From positions 1 through 25,984 of the forward strand of contig UQQD01000020.1 in NCBI GenBank assembly GCA_900543095.1: a stretch of DNA of 25,984 nt. Reading direction: 5' to 3'. Origin of the DNA: an uncultured Ruminococcus sp. (lineage in GTDB: Bacteria > Bacillota > Clostridia > Oscillospirales > Acutalibacteraceae). A program made the translations under genes and the position numbers. Below the pieces are notes generated by a model. It was not told the DNA's origin. It did no database searches and saw only the letters and a program-made list of their open reading frames with translations. The first letter of the stretch is position 1. Each line of letters starts with the position of its first letter. This document shows, piece after piece, positions 22,735-25,984 of this stretch.

Positions 22735-24051
22735 ATGAAAATAAAAAGAATTTTGTGTGCAATTTTAAGCGTATGCATAATTTCAATACCGTTTACCGCA
22801 TCGATATTTGGTGCAGGTGCAGAGAGTATAAGCTCGCTTGAACAGCAGCTTCAGGAGCTTGACCAAAAAAATCAGGAGTATCAGAAGGTTCTCGATCAGG
22901 CTCAGTCCGACATAAATGATCAAGAGAAATATAACGACGCTCTTGTAAGCAAAATCCAAAATCTTGACGAAAAGATTGCAATAACAAGAGAGTCTATACA
23001 AAATCTCAATGACAGTATCTCACAGAAGCAGTCTGAAATAGATACCGCCAATCAGGAAATACAGTCGCAGGTTGATGCTCTTTGCACCCGCCTCAGAACA
23101 ATTTATATGGCAGGTAGCGCAAGCGACCTTGAGATTATTCTCGGTGCAAAGGATTTTTCTGACTTTGTGGATAAAATGACGCTTGTAAAAACTCTGTCAA
23201 ATTACGACAAAAATCTGATAAACGACATCAACGACAAGCTTGACAAGATTTCTGAACAAAAGTCTGAACTTGAACAGGATAAGACCGACCTTGAAGCTCA
23301 GCAGGCATCACTTGAATCGGATCAGAAGGAGCTTAACGAAACACTGGAAAAAAACGAAGAAATTCTAAGAAATCTTTATTCAAAAAGCGATGACGCCAAA
23401 AGTGCTATTGAAAATGCAGCCGACGAGAGCGATATGATACAGGAAAAGATTTCCGCTTATTACGCACAACAGGCTGCCGCAGCACAGGCTGCCGCAGAAA
23501 GCAGCTCGTCAAGCTCGAATAATTCATCAAATTCAGGAAGCTCATCAAGCTCGGGCGGTTCATCAAGCTCGGGCAGTTCGTCAAGCTCAGGTGGCTCGTC
23601 AAGCTCAGGTGAAACGGTGAATCCGTCATCTTCCGGATTCACTTGGCCGTGTCCCGGATTCTATTATCTTTCATCGCTCTTTAGAGAGGACAGAATTTCA
23701 TATTATCACGGTGCAATTGATATTGCCGGTGGCGGTATTATGGGAGCGCAAGTAGTTGCGGCAGACGGCGGCACGGTTATTGATGTATATAACTCCTGCT
23801 ACCACAACTGGCCCAAAAACGGAAGCTGCGGATGCAACGGCGGCTACGGCAACTATGTTATGATTGACCACGGCAACGGAAAGGTTACGATATATGCCCA
23901 TCTTACCAACGCTGTTGTAAGCACCGGTCAGACCGTTTCAAAGGGACAGACTCTCGGATATGTCGGTTCAACAGGCCATTCAACCGGAGCACATCTGCAC
24001 TTTGAGTGTAGATACAACGGTGTAAGATATGACCCGATGAGTGAATATTAA
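22735..24051 (+). CDS. Coiled-coil M23 peptidase / murein hydrolase activator (PcsB/EnvC-like)
   Basis: A secreted protein expected to bind the FtsX outer loop and promote septum cleavage. The ATG at 22735 is chosen because AGAGGAG ends 7 nt before it; the in-frame ATG at 22729 is too close. A signal peptide (KIKR, hydrophobic 6-25, AGAES junction) is followed by a long coiled coil (about 30-240, e.g. ISSLEQQLQELDQKNQEYQ). After a Gln/Ala hinge there is a Ser/Gly linker (about 252-300), then an M23 LytM domain with the zinc ligands His325 and Asp329 (HGAIDIAG) and His420-x-His422 (HLHFE). All four expected metal/catalytic residues are present, so it may be active, unlike EnvC. Streptococcal PcsB has a CHAP domain instead of M23. 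It is 438 residues long and follows ftsX by 21 bp. Confidence 0.92.
   Translation: MKIKRILCAILSVCIISIPFTASIFGAGAESISSLEQQLQELDQKNQEYQKVLDQAQSDINDQEKYNDALVSKIQNLDEKIAITRESIQNLNDSISQKQSEIDTANQEIQSQVDALCTRLRTIYMAGSASDLEIILGAKDFSDFVDKMTLVKTLSNYDKNLINDINDKLDKISEQKSELEQDKTDLEAQQASLESDQKELNETLEKNEEILRNLYSKSDDAKSAIENAADESDMIQEKISAYYAQQAAAAQAAAESSSSSSNNSSNSGSSSSSGGSSSSGSSSSSGGSSSSGETVNPSSSGFTWPCPGFYYLSSLFREDRISYYHGAIDIAGGGIMGAQVVAADGGTVIDVYNSCYHNWPKNGSCGCNGGYGNYVMIDHGNGKVTIYAHLTNAVVSTGQTVSKGQTLGYVGSTGHSTGAHLHFECRYNGVRYDPMSEY
23536..23607 (+). repeat. 18-bp tandem repeat (4 units) encoding the Ser/Gly linker
   Basis: Four consecutive 18-bp units (starts 23536, 23554, 23572, 23590) of the type GG(c/a)(g/a)G(t/c)TC(a/g)TCAAGCTC(g/a) encode Gly-(Gly/Ser)-Ser-Ser-Ser-Ser. 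They join the coiled coil to the M23 domain and are likely length-variable by slippage. Confidence 0.85.
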
Positions 24052-24078
24052 TTAAAAATAACTAATTAAATTAGTTAT

Positions 24079-24125
24079 CCCCGCATATAATTATCAATGA
24101 AAATTATATGTGGGGGTATTTTTTT
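24079..24125 (+). terminator. Intrinsic terminator of ftsE-ftsX-M23 operon
   Basis: The stem CCCCGCATATAATT (24079-24092) pairs with AATTATATGTGGGG (24102-24115, one G-T), with a 9-nt loop, followed by gta and seven T residues. A second small palindrome AACTAAT-taa-ATTAGTT precedes it (about 24060-24076). The right arm and T-run also contain the Shine-Dalgarno and start of the next gene. Confidence 0.9.
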
Positions 24126-24945
24126 GATTACTGCATTAAGCATCAGTGTTCCCGAACACAAAAAGGGAATTAAAGGTATAACAGACCGGCTAAAAAAGGA
24201 CAGACTTAATATTGAGATAAAAAAAGCTCGCGGCGTCAGCCTGAAGCACGTTACATATACAAGCTACAGCGGCGAAGTTCGTCTTGACAAAGCCGACAGA
24301 GCGGTAGGCTCTCAACGGATGCAGCTTTTGTGTTCGGATAAACTGATTTTTCCCGTAAAGAGTGGTTACAGACGGTTTAGTTCAAGTGATTTTTCCGCAA
24401 GGCTTTGTACAAATATGGCGCTTGAAGTGCTGAAAAAATGCAAGCGTTCCGCCTCGCTAAAGGTCGGGATATATGACAAAACCGCAGTTGCGTGCGATTG
24501 TCTTGTGAATATTTTGGAATACTGCTCCAATGTTATTGTAATTACTCAAAGCAGTACGCCGTATTATTATATGGCTGAAAAGGCGCTTAACGAGCTTGGC
24601 GCAACTGCGCTGATAACCAAAAGTTTTGCAGACATTTCAAACAGTGATCTTGTTATTGCGCCTACCGATATTGAAGAACCGCTCGAACTGAGATCCGATG
24701 CGGTGGTGCTTACAGTAAATCCGCCAAAGATTAAAACCGGTGCCGCAGAATACTATCGTTATAATTTCCGTATGCCAAACGGCTTTGATGTGATAAAACC
24801 CGAAGAACTTGATGAGGAATATTTTTGTTCGGCACTCTATACGCTCGGCTCACAATATGAGCTTGGCTCTATCGTTCCGCTTTCGTGCCGAAACGAAACC
24901 GTATCGCAGACCGTTCCGTCACTCTGCGCCGCACTTGAGGAATAG
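24124..24945 (+). CDS. Conserved-looking hypothetical protein with Rossmann-like central segment
   Basis: I do not recognise the family. The TTG at 24124 (273 residues) is preferred because GTGGGGG lies about 8 nt upstream. An ATG at 24097 lies in the terminator loop without an RBS. Residues 1-95 are basic and mixed (VPEHKKGIKGITDRLKKDRL). Residues about 110-205 alternate strand and helix in a Rossmann-like way: SLKVGIYDKTAVACDCLVNI, then SNVIVITQSSTPYYYMAEKA, then LGATALITKSFADISNSDLV. No nucleotide-binding GxGxxG is seen. The last 60 residues include two cysteines. There are no membrane segments or signal peptide. Codon use is like its neighbours. It lies directly after the division operon, behind its terminator. 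Confidence 0.75.
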   Translation: MITALSISVPEHKKGIKGITDRLKKDRLNIEIKKARGVSLKHVTYTSYSGEVRLDKADRAVGSQRMQLLCSDKLIFPVKSGYRRFSSSDFSARLCTNMALEVLKKCKRSASLKVGIYDKTAVACDCLVNILEYCSNVIVITQSSTPYYYMAEKALNELGATALITKSFADISNSDLVIAPTDIEEPLELRSDAVVLTVNPPKIKTGAAEYYRYNFRMPNGFDVIKPEELDEEYFCSALYTLGSQYELGSIVPLSCRNETVSQTVPSLCAALEE

Positions 24946-24988
24946 GCACATAATTTCGCAGACAATCTCCCTGCGCTTGTTTACACTG

Positions 24989-25020
24989 TTTGCAATCTGT
25001 CGCAAACTTAACTATGATTT
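24989..25020 (+). repeat. Truncated copy of dispersed intergenic repeat (copy E)
   Basis: tttgcaatctgtcgcaa matches the 5' end of copies A and B. It then jumps to a short actatgattt tail, so the central hairpin is deleted. Confidence 0.5.
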
Positions 25021-25024
25021 GAAA

Positions 25025-25084
25025 GTTAATTCCCAGAGTAGGTTCCACAGTAGGAAGGCAGTGGAATTTACTCTGGGAATTAAC
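25025..25084. repeat. Long inverted repeat (24-bp arms, 12-nt loop)
   Basis: The left arm 25025-25048 starts GTTAATTCCCAGAGTAGG; the right arm 25061-25084 ends ACTCTGGGAATTAAC. 22 of 24 positions are complementary and the other two are G-T pairs in RNA. No T-run follows directly. It could be a small palindromic mobile element, a protein-binding site or a bidirectional transcription stop between the convergent genes at 24945 and 25200. Confidence 0.85.
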
Positions 25085-25199
25085 GCTACATATATAATTA
25101 AGTTTCTTTTTCTAATACCATATACTGTGAAAGGTTAAGTAAGAAAAATGGGACAAGAAAGATTAAGCCGCCTACGACAAGTTCATATCTTTTGATTTA

Positions 25200-25503
25200 T
25201 TAATGTAGCAAATTATCAGTATCGCCTTTATATCCCATCAATACACTTCCGTCATACAGACAGTTCCTTATACCATTTGGTGTCATAGAAAGCAGTTTCT
25301 CCTATGTATTTCACAGGACGGTTATCAATAATATCTGGAATTACTATTTCAAGTTCTTTTCCTGTGTAACCTGTAATCGTTATCTCACCGTTTTTTGCCT
25401 CATAAAGAAAGTCCTTAATATCTGAGGTTTTCGGCGAACCGCAGGCACATAACATAAAAGCCACAACCAAACACAAAAATAACACCATTAATCCTTTTTT
25501 CAT
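25200..25503 (-). pseudogene. Frameshifted remnant of a BspA-like (LRR_5) lipoprotein
   Basis: The intact reading gives 83 residues: a lipoprotein signal (KKGLMVLFLCLVVAFMLCAC, cysteine in an LCAC lipobox), then EITITGYTGKELEIVIPDII and DNRPVKYIGETAFYDTKWYK, typical of BspA-type leucine-rich repeats, ending at ELSV and a stop (25252). In the neighbouring frame from about 25262 to 25200 the same minus strand continues with CLYDGSVLMGYKGDTDNLLH and a stop. This is what normally follows the WYK motif in these proteins (DGS-x-x-GYKGD). A one-base frameshift has therefore occurred, and the protein is also truncated compared with the usual several hundred residues. Start ATG at 25503 has an RBS (GAGGAGCGG). 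The expressed form, if any, would be a short lipoprotein. Confidence 0.75.
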
Positions 25504-25554
25504 AAAATCCGCTCCTCGTAAATTAAACTATTGTAACAAACCGGGATTGATATT

Positions 25555-25764
25555 TTGTTGAAAATGGTTGGACTTCATTCAATAAGAAAGAAAAAGGGAT
25601 ATAGTCAGCTCAAAGTCGCTATGGATTTGAGCATAAGCCGTGAGGCGATTTCTTATTATGAGAACGGTCTGCGTTGTCCAAACCTTGAAATGCTTGTGAA
25701 GCTGTCCGAATATTTCAAGGTTTCAATCGACTACCTTATTACAGGCAAAGATTTCGGAGAATAA
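25555..25764 (+). CDS. XRE-family (Cro/CI-type) DNA-binding protein
   Basis: A small stand-alone helix-turn-helix regulator of 69 residues from the TTG at 25555 (GGGA lies 8 nt upstream; TTG 25558 and ATG 25564 are alternatives). Residues 7-62 are a complete HTH_3 domain: LHSIRKKKGYSQLKVAMDL, then ISREAISYYENGLRCPNLEM and LVKLSEYFKVSIDYLITGK. The family's conserved Ser/Gln, the recognition helix and the YLxTG end are all present. It stands 51 bp from the divergent lipoprotein remnant, with no toxin, phage or antitoxin partner in view. Targets unknown. Confidence 0.88.
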   Translation: MLKMVGLHSIRKKKGYSQLKVAMDLSISREAISYYENGLRCPNLEMLVKLSEYFKVSIDYLITGKDFGE

Positions 25765-25852
25765 AATAACGAGTCACCGCTCGGATCAAAATTTACAAAA
25801 ATCCGACTACTTGATTTTAAAAATTGGGAGAGTAAACTATGAATTTTAGGGC

Positions 25853-25881
25853 TTGACAAAATCAGCGTCAGGTGATATAAT
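25853..25881 (+). promoter_or_regulatory. Consensus sigma-A promoter of the tRNA gene
   Basis: TTGACA (25853-25858), exactly 17 bp, TATAAT (25876-25881): a perfect consensus, as expected for a stable-RNA gene. Transcription should start near 25888, about 26 bp before the mature tRNA. Confidence 0.92.
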
Positions 25882-25913
25882 TAAAAAGCTGTATAAAAGA
25901 GTATAGTAAATAT

Positions 25914-25984
<71 letters not shown>

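Noticed and set aside
23491..23625. Regular repeats that could suggest a CRISPR-like array
   Set aside because: They are in-frame 18-bp tandem units without spacers, encoding a Ser/Gly linker.
24809..25138. 109-codon plus-strand open frame
   Set aside because: Out-of-frame overlap with the unknown gene and then through the repeat copy and the long inverted repeat.

Overview
The window reads as a chromosomal segment of a moderate-GC, spore-forming member of the Clostridia, most likely Oscillospiraceae/Ruminococcaceae. The indicators are a pyruvate:ferredoxin oxidoreductase gene (anaerobic metabolism), the spore-maturation pair spmA-spmB, strong AGGAGG-type ribosome binding sites, frequent TTG/GTG starts, and an FtsEX-PcsB type division module with Gram-positive architecture. 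The genus cannot be fixed from the sequence alone. No prophage, CRISPR array, complete insertion sequence or rRNA gene was seen.

Layout. 1-1710 (-): N-terminal half of PFOR, running off the left edge, with its own promoter. 2050-3578 (+): promoter, a 30-codon upstream ORF ending in a Met/Cys-rich tail with competing RNA pairings, then O-acetylhomoserine sulfhydrylase. 3834-4735 (-): 4'-phosphopantetheinyl transferase and an AbrB/zinc-ribbon regulator with a promoter and a palindrome at its likely transcription start. 4880-5975 (+): spmA-spmB. 6284-6865: membrane protein resembling DUF6512. 6935-11062: rlmB, a large acidic membrane protein that looks like a catalytically dead P-type ATPase, and rpe. 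11379-14500: a SEDS glycosyltransferase (FtsW/RodA family) carrying an N-terminal FHA domain, followed by its class B penicillin-binding protein. 14644-17514: secA. 17859-18275 (-): small universal-stress-like protein. 18539-19386: rplM-rpsI. 19804-20889: PucR/CdaR-type regulator. 20999-24051: ftsE, ftsX and a PcsB/EnvC-like M23 hydrolase activator. 24124-24945: unknown gene whose start lies in the preceding terminator. 25200-25503 (-): frameshifted BspA-like lipoprotein remnant. 25555-25764: XRE regulator. 25914-end: initiator tRNA cut by the right edge.

Cell-envelope growth and division are the unifying theme. The FHA-SEDS protein and its PBP polymerise and cross-link peptidoglycan. FtsEX is expected to gate the coiled-coil M23 protein that promotes septal wall cleavage. 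SecA exports several of these proteins, and SpmAB act in spore-core maturation.

The points most worth a second look are: (i) the degenerate P-type ATPase with a ~340-residue acidic extension; (ii) a family of ~45-110 bp hairpin-bearing intergenic repeats in five places; (iii) the FHA-SEDS fusion next to a compact PBP, reminiscent of actinobacterial FHA-RodA-PbpA loci; (iv) the Met/Cys upstream ORF before the sulfhydrylase; (v) a 24-bp-stem inverted repeat at 25025-25084; (vi) the gene start embedded in the pcsB terminator. No clear defence or otherwise wholly new multi-gene system is visible.
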